Shown here: positions 1 through 12,480 of the stretch, in pieces
Layout: the number at the start of each line of letters is the position of its first letter
Numbering within the stretch: the first letter of the stretch is position 1
Source: Desmodesmus armatus
Taxonomy: Eukaryota; Chlorophyta; Chlorophyceae; Sphaeropleales; Scenedesmaceae
DNA: 64,000 nucleotides
NCBI GenBank assembly: GCA_007449985.2
Contig: VIIQ02000134.1
Span: 186,001-250,000 of the forward strand
Direction of reading: 5' to 3'
Notes under the pieces: generated by a model
Databases searched by the model: none
Seen by the model: only the letters and a program-made list of their open reading frames with translations
What the model was told of the DNA's origin: nothing
Translations under genes and position numbers: made by a program

Positions 1-123
1 ATGTGCTTGAAAACGGGTGTGCCAGCATGCTCCACCTGCGCAACCATATGCACCAAGTATAGGTGTGTGTTCAGCACATAAGCTGCAAGGCATGCCCCCC
101 CCCCTTGTCCCCTGTTGACTCAC

Positions 124-3100
124 CTGCATCTTCTGGGTTGCGCTGCAGTCCAATGGTCTCAGGCGTCATGATCTCGTAAGTCTCCCTGCACAACCACACC
201 ACCACACACACAAACTGTTGAAGGTAGCTGGGAACGAGAGAGAGTTCAGTGTCTTCTTTCTTTTCTTTGCATACCAAGTTCAGTTTTACACACCACGCGG
301 GTGCCACACGCGCCCTCAGGCTGCTGCGCTGACATCACACAGTGTTTTTCTTCCCGCTGATAAAGCTCCCGCCTTCCCTGCTGATCATACATGGAGGTGA
401 TGCAGAACAACACGTCGCTTCCCCTGAAGCGGCACATGCTGCCGTAAGGCCTGACCCAAAACCCAGTTCTGGAAGTTCTGCTCCTCGCCGACTGTCCCCC
501 CCCCCACCGTCCCTCACACCTTCCAACTCACCAACAGTTCACCCCAACACGGCCACCCCGCCATCCTGCCCACCTGTTTTTGAGCATGCCGTCCTGGTGG
601 ATGCCACTCTCGTGTGCAAAGGCGTTTGCCCCCACGATGGCCTTGTGGGGCTGCACCATCATGCCGCTGTAGTCACTCACCATGCGGCTGGTGGGGTAGA
701 TGTGCACCGGCCGGATGCCGGTCCACAGGCCGTTCATCTTGTCATCACTGCAAGGCAGAGCGGCATGTGCAGATGCTGTGTGGCTTGGGGCTGGTGTGAC
801 AAAGTATGATGCGGAACCCCCAAGTAGCTTGGTCAAAGGCTGCCAGTCAATCACATCAGTGCATCTGCACATTTGCATGTTGACCCCTGCAGATGCACAT
901 CCACCAGCGTTTGTGCCCCCAGCATCATGCCTGGCGCAACTGGTGGAACCCCACCCCCCCTGCTCACCCCTTGAGTGCAATGGCCATGACCACCTCCTCC
1001 AGTGAGGCATTCCCGGCACGCTCGCCAATGCCGTTGATGGTGCACTCAATCTGACGGGCACCTGCAGGAGACCATGAGGACACGCAGACAGTCTTTCCTT
1101 GGTTGTTGATGGCATGGCGCAGCAACATGTACGGTGCTTGGCCCTGTACATGGATGCTGTACCAGACGTAAGCGGAGGTGGTGTGACCAACGTCAGGCGG
1201 CCGCGCACACACAATCTGCAGACTCATAAATCATCGTGCCAGACAACAAGTGGAGTTGTATATGCCCCTTGACCTTCATTGCCCCCCCCCCTTGCCCTTC
1301 CCTCCTGACCTGACATTGCTCCTGCTATGCTGTTGGCTGTTGACAGGCCCAGGTCGTTCTGGCAGTGTGTGCTAATGATGACGTTGTCTGCACCGGGTGT
1401 GTTGGCCTTAATGGCGGCGATCAGGGAGCCAAACTCGTGGGGCAGGTTCCAGCCTGTCGTGTCGGGGATGTTGAGGGTTGTGGCACCCGCCTTGATCACC
1501 TCACCAAGCACCTCGTACAAGAACTCGGGGTCAGACCTGCGGTAGGCCGGCCCGGGGGGGGGGGGGGGGGGGGAGGCAGCGCGCCGGGGGGGGGGGGCAA
1601 CAACCAACGTCATGCAATGCTGGCTCAAGTTGGGGCGAGGGAGCGGCACACCAATGCCGTGTAATGCTCAAGACAGAAGGGTCGGGACTGTTGAGTGTGG
1701 TGGCACCTGCCTTGGTGTGCCGGTCCCCCCCCCCCTTGCCAGGGTCTGACCCCAAGTTCCTGTTCCAGGTGCTTGGTGAGGTGATTACCAAGTACCTCGA
1801 ACAGGAAACTGAGGGTCAGACCTGGCAAGGGGGGGGGGGGGGGCGGCACACTACCATCATGCAATGCTTGCTCATATGGCGGCGGGGGCGGGGGCGGGGG
1901 GGGGGGGGAATGCCATTCAATGCTCAAGAAGGAAGGGCTGTGTGCAATTTGGGGAGTGAGGGGGGCACATGTGGAGGGAGGGGTCAGGCCAGGCTAGGTG
2001 GGTGTGCACAGCCTCAGCACATACTCAGGGCCGCTCCTGCAGCACCGCACGGCACAGTGCAGAAGCTGAGCTGAGACGCAGGCATCTGCGACGTCCCACA
2101 ATGAAAAGGCCACCCATTGGGCTCATTCTTCACTGCATTCTTCACTGCACCAAGAAGGCTCCCAGCAGCACTCCCTGAAGCACTGTTTGCATTCCATCAC
2201 AACTGTCTCATGTTGTCACCCCCCCCCCGAGTCTTCTTGTACCGTCACCCCCTGGTTCAAGTGTGCTGATGGTGCCCCAGTGCGTCCCTGGCCAGGTGGC
2301 CAGCGTGGATGCATCCTAATGCCACTGGTGACAGGTGCTGTCCCACAGTCCATGGGACAGCAGGTGCCACCAGCAGCAGCAGGACGCACCTACGCTGGGC
2401 CAAGGCCAGACAGGAAAGCGGGGCTGGCTGGGGGTACCTACACCGAAGCAGAAGGTGAGGCCACCCGCGATATGCTGCATTGCGGCAATTCTTTGGTCCC
2501 TCCTTTTAGGCTGTCCCAAATTATCTATCGTAACCAAACATCTGTGAACCACTGTGCTTGGGGCAATCGTCAACGAGCCAATGGTGCGCCCGCGTGTCTC
2601 TGGCCAGGTGTCAGCCCCGACGCATCCAACTGCCACTGGTGGCAGGTGCTGTCCCAGTTACCATGGGACAGCAGGTGCCACCAGCAGCAGCAGGACGCAA
2701 CCAGGCCGACACCCTGGCCAGACACACTTGGGCCAGCCAGCAGCGTCTCATTAGGGGGCCGGTTTAGGGAGACACATGCCCCTAACCGTGTGCGTGTAGT
2801 AGGGTGGCTACCCCTCCTGATCCACCTGTCCCCCATAACAGACACACACATCCTCCCCACCAACAGAAATGTGCTCCCCCACCAACAGATTTGTGCTCTT
2901 TGAGGCAAGGGGGTGGGGTGGGGAAGCAAGCAGGCACGACAGGAAAACCTTGCTACAGCTGCCTGATACTGCAGTTGGGGTCACAGCTGTAGTCGTCAAC
3001 CACACTTGTGACCCCAACTGCAGCATCAGGCAGCTGTAGCAAGGTAAAGCCGTAAAGCCCACCTATCGTCAGCCCCCCCCCCCCCCGGGCACCTCCTCAA

Positions 3101-5255
3101 CCTGTGTGTGTTGGCCGCCAAAGCCGGTGGAGGCACTCCCCTCTTCCACCCGAACCCTACAACATACATATGTGTCAACAACGTCGACACACACCCTCCC
3201 CCCCCCCTCGGAAAACCCCGGCACTCCACCCCAACACGGACGCGTCTGCTGCATTGCTTCCTGCACCTACCCACCCACCTGCCTGCATCCTCAGGGCTGA
3301 ACTCAATATCATTGCAGCCCAACGAGCGAAGGTGCTTCACAGCAGCCACAGCGTTCTCAACCACCTAGGGGAGCAACACATGCATGCAGCAAGCACAGCA
3401 CACAGCAGCAACATCGTCAGCACAGTCAATCCAGCTTCGTGGCGGTGGCTTCGTCGCACCGGCCTTCTGCGCTGCACCAGACCACACGCACAGTTGTTGA
3501 GCAGTTGGAGCTTTGGCGACAGGGGTATGATGAGACTGCATGCCCATCGGGTCAGCAAATCCGCCGTCAACACCCGTAGCGCCAGGCTGCCATCCTTAAC
3601 GCTGCCTCGCTGCCATTCCTTCTGGTCCACAACCCCACACATCACCATGCCATGGTCCTGCACCCGGTACGAACTCTGCTCCTCCCACAAAGCCCCTCCA
3701 CGTTTGTGCTGCCTCCAGTATCAACCTAACCACAAAGCCCGCCTCCAAACCCCTACTACTTTCCCTCCGCTCACACCCTCCAGGTCAGCGCTGCTTCCCG
3801 TCCCCGCCCCCTGTTGCTGCTGTCGCCACGCTGCCCCCCCCCCCCCCGGGCTGGTGCTGCTGCTGCTGTCGCCATGTCCCCCACTTGGTCGCGCGTCATG
3901 CGTAGCTGCCCTCCCCCCCCCCCCCCCCCCGCGCCGCAGCGCTGCTTCCACCTCTCCCCCACCCCCCACCCCATGTTGCTGCTGCCGCGCTGCCCCTACC
4001 TGGTCCCGATTATGCGAAGCTTGCCCCCCCCTCCCCCCGCCCCCTGCTACTGCTGTCGCCCCCCCCCCCCCCCGGGCCCCTGCTGCCGCCATGTGCCCCC
4101 CCTACCTGGTCACGTGTCATGCGCAGCTTGTACTGCATGTGGATCTCGCTGGTGGCGATGAAGGTGTGCACGCGAGGGCGCTTGGCATGGCGCACCGCGT
4201 CCCAGGCGCGCTCCAGGTCAGGGAGGCGGGTGCGGCTGAGGCCACAGATGACAGGCACATAGCCGTCCTCATGAACATCATTGCCCACCTCCATGGCGAT
4301 TGCACGCACTGCCTCGAAATCATCTGCGTGAATGCGGTGTGCGCATGTGTGTGTGAGTATGGTGAACGTGGTGTGTGTGGAGACACAGGGCGCAACAAGA
4401 CAGCATGGCACACCCAACAAGCCTCGACATGTGTGCTGTACCCAGCAGCGACGAGCCCCAGCTGCCGCGGCTGCCACGACTGCTGTCACAACCCCCATGC
4501 AAGTGCAGATGCCACTCATACCAAGCCTGTTCAAGAGCATCCTGCTTGGTGGTCAGTCTGCTGCCATTGCTCAGATCACCCACAGGCAACTGCCTGGAAG
4601 ATGGCCCCAAGGTTGATTCCCTCCAAAATAAGACTCGCGGTCGGCTGCTCAGAAGCAACAGCTCTACAAGGCTAGCAGTCCCTCTCTGTCGTGCTGCCAT
4701 GGCTTGCTGTGTGTGCTGGTGCTGCAGGCCTACCTGGTGAAGCAATAGGGAAGCCAGCCTCAATGATGTCCACACCCAGCTTTGACAGCTGGCGTGCAAT
4801 GTCCAGCTTCTCCTTGCTGGTCAGGGTTGCACCAGGAGACTGCTCCCCATCACGCAGCGTGGTGTCAAAGATACGTACGTAGTTGGGGTCGTCGATCCTG
4901 CGAGAAACAATACAGATGCCGGGCAGGGCAGCAACCGATCACGTCCAACCAGCACAGGCAACCGCTGCACATGGTTGATGTGAAGCAAACAGGTCACTCA
5001 TGTGATGCAATTGCAACGATGATATATGCATGAGTGTTGCTCTTAATGCAGATCTGATGCAGCTGCAAGCCAACACATGCTTGATGGGGAGGTACGGCGG
5101 CAGCAGTATTCAGTTGCCCACCTGTTGGGGATGTACTCTGGCCGCTTGCGCTCCTGTGACCGCACCACGCCAGCTGTACGCTTGCTAACTTTGCTGACAT
5201 GCCTTCCAGGCACCACTGCCCGGCCACCAAGCCGCTGCCCTACTGCAACCTGCAT
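124..5255 (-). CDS. LEU1: 2-isopropylmalate synthase, plastid type (3' end outside window)
   Basis: Condenses 2-oxoisovalerate with acetyl-CoA, the first committed step of leucine synthesis, presumably in the chloroplast. Eight exons are visible on the minus strand: 5122-5255, 4734-4897, 4106-4323, 3279-3364, 1310-1536, 968-1061, 574-747 and 124-185. All junctions are GT-AG and the phases agree throughout (386 codons). The ATG at 5255 opens a basic, Ser/Val-rich stretch of about 40 residues consistent with a transit peptide. Family motifs follow in order: [17 protein letters not shown] (metal and substrate site), [47 protein letters not shown] and [16 protein letters not shown]. The C-terminal leucine-feedback domain lies beyond position 1. 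Intron 4 (1537-3278) is stuffed with repeats. The catalytic domain is certain; the mature N-terminus is inferred. Confidence 0.95.
1660..1840. repeat. Rearranged inverted copies of LEU1 exon 5 start inside intron 4
   Basis: Between two poly-G/poly-C tracts lies a roughly 95-bp imperfect palindrome (about 1736-1830). Each arm resembles the first 40 or so bases of LEU1 exon 5, which encode [14 protein letters not shown]; the plus strand reads [15 protein letters not shown]. About 1669-1705 also echoes the later exon segment encoding AGATTLN. No arm keeps a usable full exon, so this looks like a decayed duplication rather than an alternative exon. Confidence 0.75.
2257..2740. repeat. Direct repeat of about 180 bp, two copies, in LEU1 intron 4
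   Basis: Positions about 2257-2435 and 2560-2740 share a long segment offset by about 311 bp. It contains a CTGTCCCA...TGGGACAG hairpin followed by GCAGGTGCCACCAGCAGCAG. The copies differ by scattered substitutions. No coding potential is evident; intron sequence. Confidence 0.65.
2948..3044. repeat. Palindromic element, copy 1 (LEU1 intron 4)
   Basis: Arms of about 36 bp beginning CCTTGCTACAGCTGCCTGAT are complementary with one mismatch around a loop of about 24 nt. The same palindrome recurs at 58926, 59860 and 60388 in an intron of the GH20 gene. Flanks are shared too: a G-rich tract with AAGCAAGCA upstream, and GCCGTAAA..CCCACCTAT then poly-C downstream. This looks like a small non-autonomous foldback element. 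Confidence 0.8.
3877..4027. repeat. Two decayed copies of the LEU1 exon 3 donor end in intron 3
   Basis: The true exon 3 end at 4106 reads on the plus strand as CTACCTGGTCACGTGTCATG. Related segments, with the same donor context, occur at about 3998-4024 (CTACCTGGTCCCGATTATG) and 3877-3912 (CACTTGGTCGCGCGTCATG). Poly-C runs separate them. They lie downstream of the exon in transcription order. Confidence 0.7.
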
Positions 5256-5489
5256 GGCACAATCTGTGCAATCCGCCGAGTCTGCTGAACCGCTACCTGG
5301 AGCAGCAAAAATGACTGTAAGGTAAGCAATGAGACGGTTGATGCAACTGACAGCATTGATCCATGCACCGACAGAAAACTGTCATGACCGGTAAGTAAAC
5401 CTCGTTCCTGTGCCAGGCTGGTCACGCTTCCGTCTCAGATCGCACACCGTACCTCTGGGTGCTATTTTGTGATCACCCCATCACAAGAG
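5256..5489. promoter_or_regulatory. Shared intergenic promoter region of LEU1 and PEX12
   Basis: Only 234 bp separate the divergent start codons of LEU1 (5255, minus) and PEX12 (5490, plus), so both promoters must lie here or overlap the 5' UTRs. I see no clear TATA box and claim no motif. Confidence 0.6.
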
Positions 5490-8400
5490 ATGGCATTCTT
5501 GCAGCTTGGGGGAGAGGCTGGTGCAAGGCCTACGTACTTTGAGGTGTATGCAGCAGACAAGCTCGTTCCAAGCCTGAAAGCGGCCCTCGTATACTCTCTG
5601 TCGGTAAGTGTGCCCCTGCTGCCCATGATCCACGTTAGCAGCAGCATCCACATCAGCATGATCAGTACCAGTGACCCCCTCCCTGTCCTGCCCGCCCTGC
5701 CCGCTCTCAGGTTGCTGGGCAGAGCCATCGCTGGGCTTTGCAGCTGCTAAATTACGAGGATGAAGTCTTTGCGCTGGTTTCTCTGCTGCTGGAGCGGCAC
5801 AGCCTGGCAACGCTGCATGCCACCTTTGCTGAGAGCCTCTATGGCCTCAAGCGCCGGCCAGCAGCACAGCAGCAGCAGCAGCAGCCCAGTCAACGGGTCA
5901 GCAGCATAGCACCAGCACTTGAAGGCGTGCAGCAGGCAGCAGACAGCGAGCCGTCGGTGCTCCTGACCAGCCACCAACAGCGACAAGCCTTGCTTTGCCA
6001 GGTGATGAAGGCTTTTCACCGGTTAGACAGACAGCTGCTGCCATCAGAGCGCACCCGGCCGCAAGTCTGTCTTCAACATGGAAGTACATTGCAGCGGCAA
6101 CAGGGCAGTCGGGAGTTTCAGCAGTGCTGGGCCACAGCAGGAGCAGCTGTCTCCCAACTGGGGTCACATTCAAACATGCATGGGAAGGCCTGCCTCATCC
6201 ACGTGATCAGCTTTGTCACCTCTTGCTCTGCTGTATTCTCACCCTGCCTGTATTTCGCCTGCACTGGCGCCCATTCTGCAGGTGCTGCTGCCATATATCA
6301 AGTCCAAATTGGATGCTCTATACGCTCGCCACACGCAAGGGGGAGTGTTGGGGCTGGCATTGGCGCGACGGCAGCAACAGCAGCAGGTGGGGTCACTAGC
6401 CGGACGAACTATGCACACAATGCTGTGGCACAGCAGCAGTTGCTGCATAGTTTGTCTGCCTGTGCGCGGCCAGCTTACAGCAGCTGAGCCACTCTGCCAC
6501 CGCCACCTGCTGATGGGTTGGGCGCTTGTCTGGTTGGCTTTAATTCCTAAGTGATGGGGCATCAGAGGAGGCATCAAATGCTCTTTGTGCGGCTGCAGGG
6601 AGCATGACAATTGGGACGAATTGCTTTAGCGCCTGTCCTGCCTTTGTCTTGCCTTGCAGGAAAGCACAGCAGGCAGCATTGACAGCACCAGTCCCAGCCA
6701 GCTGCGCAGGCTGGGGGGGCGACTGCAGCAGTTTTCCCTTGCTGCCTTTGTGCAGCTGTACCCCTACCTGCACGCCTCCCTAGAGGGTGTCAAGTTTGTG
6801 TACCAGTTGGGCTACCTGCTGGATGTGTTTGAGACACACAGCCCGGTGCTGCAGCTGCTGGGGCAAAGGCTGGTCAGACTCACGGGACAGGAAATGGTGA
6901 GGACACGCGCGGGGGGGTGGGGGGGAGACCTGATGAGAGAGTTGTGGTGGTCAAGTCTGTGAGGAAGGCGCGGGGAGGGGCGGGTAGGGATGGTGGGCAA
7001 CGGCAGAGGCTTGGAGGGATGACATAAGGCAGCCTGGCCAGTCGCGGAGCATCAGGTGACACCAGACCATGCGCTGTGGCCCCTTGTTGATCGCACATTG
7101 CTACGCATATTCTTTGCAAACAGTGCAGATAGCGCAGGTGCCTGCACTGGTGGCATGTTGCATAGCTGCAAGCCACTGCTGAGCAGCCAGCAAGAAACAG
7201 TTTGGCCAACAGGATTGCGCCATCTGGTTTTGGTCTGGGCACTGGGCCACTCCTCTGGGTGCGCGGCGTGCTTTGATACCCAGGTGGCGCCTGCAGCCCC
7301 TGGCAGCGTTGTGTGCATGCTGCACCGCATGTGGCCAGTCATCCAGGCCCTGCTCCTTCCGGTAGACCCCCCTTCTTGACACCAGTGCACATGCTGTTTC
7401 ACACTGTATTAGCTGGCTTGCTGTATAGTTTGGTGCACTCTTGCCCAACAGCTGCCCTCAGCCCCCCGTCCCTCCCTGCCCTGTTCTTGTTGACCCTCCA
7501 GGCGGAGGTTGAGCGGCACAAGCAGCAGCAGCGGCAGGCGGCGCTGCAGCGGGCGGGCCAGCACTCCAGCCGGCCACTGGCAGCGCTGCACAGGCTGTGG
7601 CTTCGGGGCACCAGCACAGCCACAGACCACCTGCGCAACCTCATCATACTGGCTGTGTTTGGCTTCAAGGTGAGCACACCTGCATGTGCCTGACAGAGGG
7701 AGATGAGGGGTGGGGGGTCTTGTTGGATAGGAAGGGGTGGTGAGGGAAAAGCAAAGGGAAGGAGAAGAGCCTCTGCCTTCACCAGTGCACTGGCTGTGTT
7801 TGGCTTCAAGGTAAGGACACATGCATGTGCCCGATGGAGCGGTGTCGTGTCGGATCTCCAGCTGCCCCCCTACAGTTGCTTGCAGGCTGCACATCCACAT
7901 ACAAATGTGACAAATTGAATGGGCCGGCAGACGTGTTGGCATCGCCTGCTTATCCCATTGGTGCTCTCCCTTGTGCGCGCCACTTAGCATAGTGATTGTC
8001 CAGAGTTGTGGGTGCCGGCTGATATCCACCTCAGCACCATGCCTTCATCATACAGCCAGCTGCAGCAGACTGCAATTTGGCATGTGTCCCCCAGATCTGC
8101 CTGGTGGTGTCTCTCTCCCACCTCCGCAAGACACAGTGCTTTTACACTCGAAACCGCTGGCCAAGCGTGTCATGGTTGTGCTCATGAACATTTTGGTGAT
8201 GATGTTGTTGTTGACAATACGTGTGTGTGTGCCGCCACGTTGCCCCCCAGGTGCTCGAGTGGTGGTACACGTCAGCTGAAGACAGGCTGGCATCAGGCTC
8301 AGCCCTGCCCCCTCCGCCACCACCACCCGCGCCCACACCTCACCCGCAGGGTGTCAAGCTGGCAGCTGATGTCAGCCTGTGCCCCTTGTGCGGGTAGGTC

Positions 8401-8962
8401 TGCACACCATACGGCAGGGTATCTATGCGCCAGCAGGGCTGCATTAGCTGTGAAACAGCTACAGATAGGGTGTCAAAGTTATCTAACAGCACACACAACG
8501 CTGCACATGCTTTTATGGGGACTCGAAAGTCCTGGGTCAACCAGCTGCTGTGGCTGCAGGAGAGGCACGCCTCCAGTGTGCTTGACTGCATGTTGCCATG
8601 CACTGTACTGCTGTCTGTCCCCATGCACGTATGGCTGGCTAGTGCCGAGGTTGGGACCTTGTCTCCCATACCTGTACTGTAGTGTACTGTGCTGTACCGT
8701 ACTGCGCCGCACTTCTCAAAATACGCTTTGCTACCCTGATTCTGATTTTCGTTTCATGTCGCTGTGTCTACTGCCACTCCTGGCTGTATTTGTGCTGCTG
8801 TCTTGCAGGCGGCCGCGCGCGAACCCTGCCACACTGGCGGTGTCGGGCTACGTGTTCTGCTACCCCTGTCTCTTCAGGCACGTCACCTCCCAGCACTGCT
8901 GCCCTGTCACACGAGCCCCAGCCACCTTGGAGCATATACGCAAGCTGTATGAAGCCATGTAG
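5490..8962 (+). CDS. PEX12: Peroxin-12, peroxisomal RING-type E3 ligase subunit
   Basis: Component of the PEX2/PEX10/PEX12 complex in the peroxisomal membrane that ubiquitinates the import receptor PEX5. Seven exons: 5490-5603, 5711-6001, 6282-6386, 6660-6896, 7502-7669, 8251-8393 and 8809-8962, giving 403 residues with consistent phases. The N-terminus (FLQLGGEAGARPTYFEV, then YEDEVFALVSLLLE and FAESLYGLKRR) matches plant PEX12. The middle carries LPYIKSKLDALY and the membrane-associated HASLEGVKFVYQLGYLL. The C-terminus has EWWYTSAEDRL, a proline run and the reduced RING: LCPLCG, GYVFCYPCLFRHV, CCPVT. A GTG lies upstream in frame; the ATG at 5490 is preferred because plant PEX12 starts at the same point. 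An echo of exon 5 lies in intron 5. Confidence 0.93.
7783..7822 (+). repeat. Copy of PEX12 exon 5 3' end with donor, in intron 5
   Basis: CTGGCTGTGTTTGGCTTCAA, the end of exon 5 (7650-7669), is repeated at about 7791-7810 and followed by GTAAGGACACATGCATGTGCC; the true donor region reads GTGAGCACACCTGCATGTGCC. The copy's GTAAGG is at least as good a donor as the real one, so a cryptic donor is possible. Confidence 0.8.
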
Positions 8963-9454
8963 CGAGCCAGGGTGTGTTGGCACAGGACCTGCAGCTAAGG
9001 GATACATGACACCATCAAGAGTGTGTCTGTGTGCATGTGTTTTGGGAGCTAAAGGCGTCAACAGCACTGGTAAATGTATATTGTGTACTTGATCAGCGCT
9101 GAGAAGCGCTGTGGACTTGTGTTGCGGTTGGCAGCTCTGATTTGGTCCCTCAGCAAAGTGAGGGCGGGCTTGCAGCATTCCAATGGTGTGCAGGTGCCAC
9201 CCAGGTGGATGATCGCCCCCTGACATCTACCCACACTTGTGGTTTTTTTCTGGTGTATCGTCACAGCTGTCAATGTGCGAACCATGTATATCAACGCAGT
9301 CTGTACATTGAACACTCTCACACACACTGCACAAGTGTGTAGCGCTTATCAAGACTGTGTACATGATTGTTATGTGCTGCAGTACAGCATGGACTCAAGT
9401 TGAAGTTTGGATTGCTGGGGGTATGGGGTTGCAGTGCTGACCCTGGCAGATTTG

Positions 9455-9459
9455 TGTAA
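9455..9459 (+). promoter_or_regulatory. Putative TGTAA polyadenylation signal of PEX12
   Basis: TGTAA, the usual volvocine-algal poly(A) signal, lies 493 bp past the PEX12 stop. Confidence 0.4.
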
Positions 9460-12400
9460 ATGAGCATTCAGCGCCAATGTGTGACTTCACCTCATTACAT
9501 GAGCCTTATGATTCCCATATGCATGTCCAGAAGGACAGTGAGCGGTTCATGCAGCGCAGTATGAATGCATGCAAAAACGCCTGTGCGCAGCCTGGATCCA
9601 TCCGCCCCCGCAACAGGAGTGGGGCTGAGACGCCCCATCAGGCAACCGGGCTGCTGCACCTGTTGACACACATGACAGGAGAACACACTGCGGTGTCCTG
9701 CTAGGACAGGCAATGCCAACATGCATGCTTCTCCATTCACATCATGCACCATAACTTCCGTGCAACGATAAGTGCAGTCCAACCACGCCACACCCAACAA
9801 CAACATTGAGGTTCCTCACCCTCTCCAGAAAGGCAGTTTGTCAGCTGAAGAAGCTGTAGCAGTAGCTCCAAAGGCGCTATTCAACCTACAACACCCTTGG
9901 CTGAGGCACCCAGATGACCACTGACGTGTGTGCTGCCTTGTGGTGTGCAACGCTGTAGTGCTGCAAGCACCACAACAACTACTGACGCGTGTGCTGTGAT
10001 GTACAACACTGTAGTGGTGTACGCACCAGAACAACCACTGCCGCGTGTGTGCCGTGCTGTGCAACACGATGGTGCCGACAGTACGTCCACTGTGGTCATG
10101 CGAACTGCTCCCACAGTAGGGGTGCCAAACACTGATTCCAAACAGATGCGGCCAGATTCTCAAGCTTGAGCCAAAGCCATGATTTGAGAGACAGTCAGGC
10201 TGCCTGCAAATGGCCAAGCCTGCGTAGCATGTGCTGGCACAACAGCAGCTGCACGGCACTTATTCAGGGTGTTGAGCCCCTGCTCCCTTCACTTGCACGC
10301 CCAACCACACGCTGCAGCAATCAACGGCAAACTGAGCATGTGGCTGGCACTCTGTGCGCACTCACAACACCTCAAAAACAGCCCCGCAGAAGGAGGCTTC
10401 CAACTCAAAATGGCGCCAATCTGTGATCATAAAGCAATCAGCAAACACTCTGTGCTGCAAGCATTTGCCTCATGAGGCCACCCGGTGATCTGGGCGCCCT
10501 GTGCAAGCCTGCAGCCCACCCTCTGCTCTGCCAAAGATGCCAGCTTGACGAGCCGGCTGCACTCCTGCTCCTGGCCGCTAGGGTTTGGCTAGCCCCATTG
10601 CACCTGTGCACACCAACAGCTAACCAAGCTGAGTGCATCAAGCAGGTATATGCCGAAAAAGGACCACCAGAAAGGGCTGTGCTCTGCTGAAAGCGATCAA
10701 CTTCGCTCTGGATAACGATAGCAGCTGCAAAAGCATACAGACTTGTGAACACCGCATGCATCGTGCACAAGACTTGCACATCAGATGGTGGCCATGGGAG
10801 CCCACTGGCTCATGCAGGCCAGCATGCCTCTCAGCTCCCTATACACCCCTCATGCCCAACCCACCCCTGCCGCATTGGCAATGGAGCCTTACGGCAGCAG
10901 CTGACAGAGACTGGTGACACACTGTGGACACTGGCTGCACCGTCGATGCACACACCCAGGACCCTCTTCATCTCAACCAAGCAATCCTGCAGACAGGCAA
11001 CTGACAGGCTGTTTCCTGATAAACAAACGTGCTGGGGTTGGATAGGAAAACAGGCTTCAACCCAGTGGCGCCCTCTGTGAGCCGTTGTGTGATCCGGGTT
11101 GCAGTGCACTGTCCAACAATGCTCCCTACAACTCAACCTGCGCCCCTACAAGTGCAAAAACCACACTACCTGTGCAGAGGGCGCACCAACAGGCTTGCGC
11201 CGTTTGGGGCATGCAGATGGCTGCAAAGCGACAACTGGTTGCTGGTGTGCTGGCCTAGTCAAGCCCCAACAACTGCTGCAACTGACACCCCATGCTTGGC
11301 AGCAATGCGCAATCGTGCAATGACACAAACTCGCCCAGTGGTACAACCGCTAGCAGCAACACACGTATACCCCAGCAACTTGAACACACGGGCAGCGATA
11401 ATACCCTGCCAACACACACTAGTACATGCATGATATACACACATGGTTGCAAAGGGCTGGATTGTGCAGCCCTGCCACCCAGACATCACACGCATGAAAC
11501 ACACTATGACACACAGGAAGGCCACACGGTCTGCAGATCGGACGAATTTAACACAGGCGCATAGCAACATGACGACACATCAACGAGGCAGCTACGGTAC
11601 AGTCCCCGCCAGGTGCATAAAAGCATGCAGCCAACTCACAGCACAGAGTGAAGCCCCAGTGGAGTCAGCCACTTGGCCTGCTCGCCAGGACGGGTGCCTG
11701 CCCTTACCATCACACCCCACCAGCCTCTGCTCGTCAGCCCAACAACTGCAGGCGCAATCATCAGCCTTCAGCACAGCCATGTGACTCAATCCTGCAAGAT
11801 TCAACAAAGGTTGCAGGGTGCCTTGCAAAAAGGAACCCCACCACAGTGGCAGCCTAGGGGTCCACACACCTCAGCAGCCCTGTAAATAGGCTGGACAGTA
11901 TCCTGATGCAGACGCCAAGAACCCCCACTGCCTCTGACCCATAGCTGCCCGTGTTCTCTGTTGGAGCGGCATACATACATGCATGCATGCGCACATGCAC
12001 AAGCCGATAGGCCCACCATCCTCTGGGATCCTGCCCATGCAGCAGCAGCCATAAACCTCATGCACAATGTACTACTACATCAACAGTGCAGCCTTGGTGT
12101 TTGTTCCTGGTGACTCAACATACTGCTGCTTCGTGAAGCTGATGGTACCAGCAAGGCAATGCACAAACATGCAAAAAGAGACAACGTCGGCAGGGTCTGC
12201 AGGGAACTACTGACACACGAGTGACACAGTGATGGTAACCCGCTGACACCCACTGTCTGTGGCACTCGACGCCACTACATAGCACTGCCTTCAGCCCGTC
12301 AGCATTCATCAAGAAATGCTGGCAGGCAGGGGCATGCACAGAAGGGATAACAAAGGCAGGGACAACACTACCAGTACAATCCACGTAGGAATTGCAGGAG

Positions 12401-12480
12401 CCAACTGCAGGAAAGGCCCATGCCCAGAATTCCCCCATAGCTACAACAGTCCCCATAGCCATGGCAAGTGCCCAGCCCTC
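9460..12480. other. Gap between convergent PEX12 and the PP2C-like gene
   Basis: About 3 kb with no ORF showing recognisable or exon-like content. It is probably 3' UTR and intergenic DNA. A minus-strand TGTAA (TTACA at 9495-9499) faces the PEX12 signal 36 bp away and could end a very long 3' UTR of the PP2C-like gene. Confidence 0.5.
9495..9499 (-). promoter_or_regulatory. Putative TGTAA signal, minus strand
   Basis: TTACA on the plus strand, i.e. TGTAA for transcripts of the minus-strand gene ending at 12481. It would imply a 3' UTR of about 3 kb, so the assignment is tentative. Confidence 0.25.

Noticed and set aside
1..123. Search for LEU1 exon 9
   Set aside because: No segment resembling the expected continuation is present; this is intron sequence at the window edge.
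3104..4675. A plus-strand open frame of 523 codons
   Set aside because: It runs antisense through LEU1 introns and exons 3-4 and is sustained by poly-C tracts encoding Pro runs.
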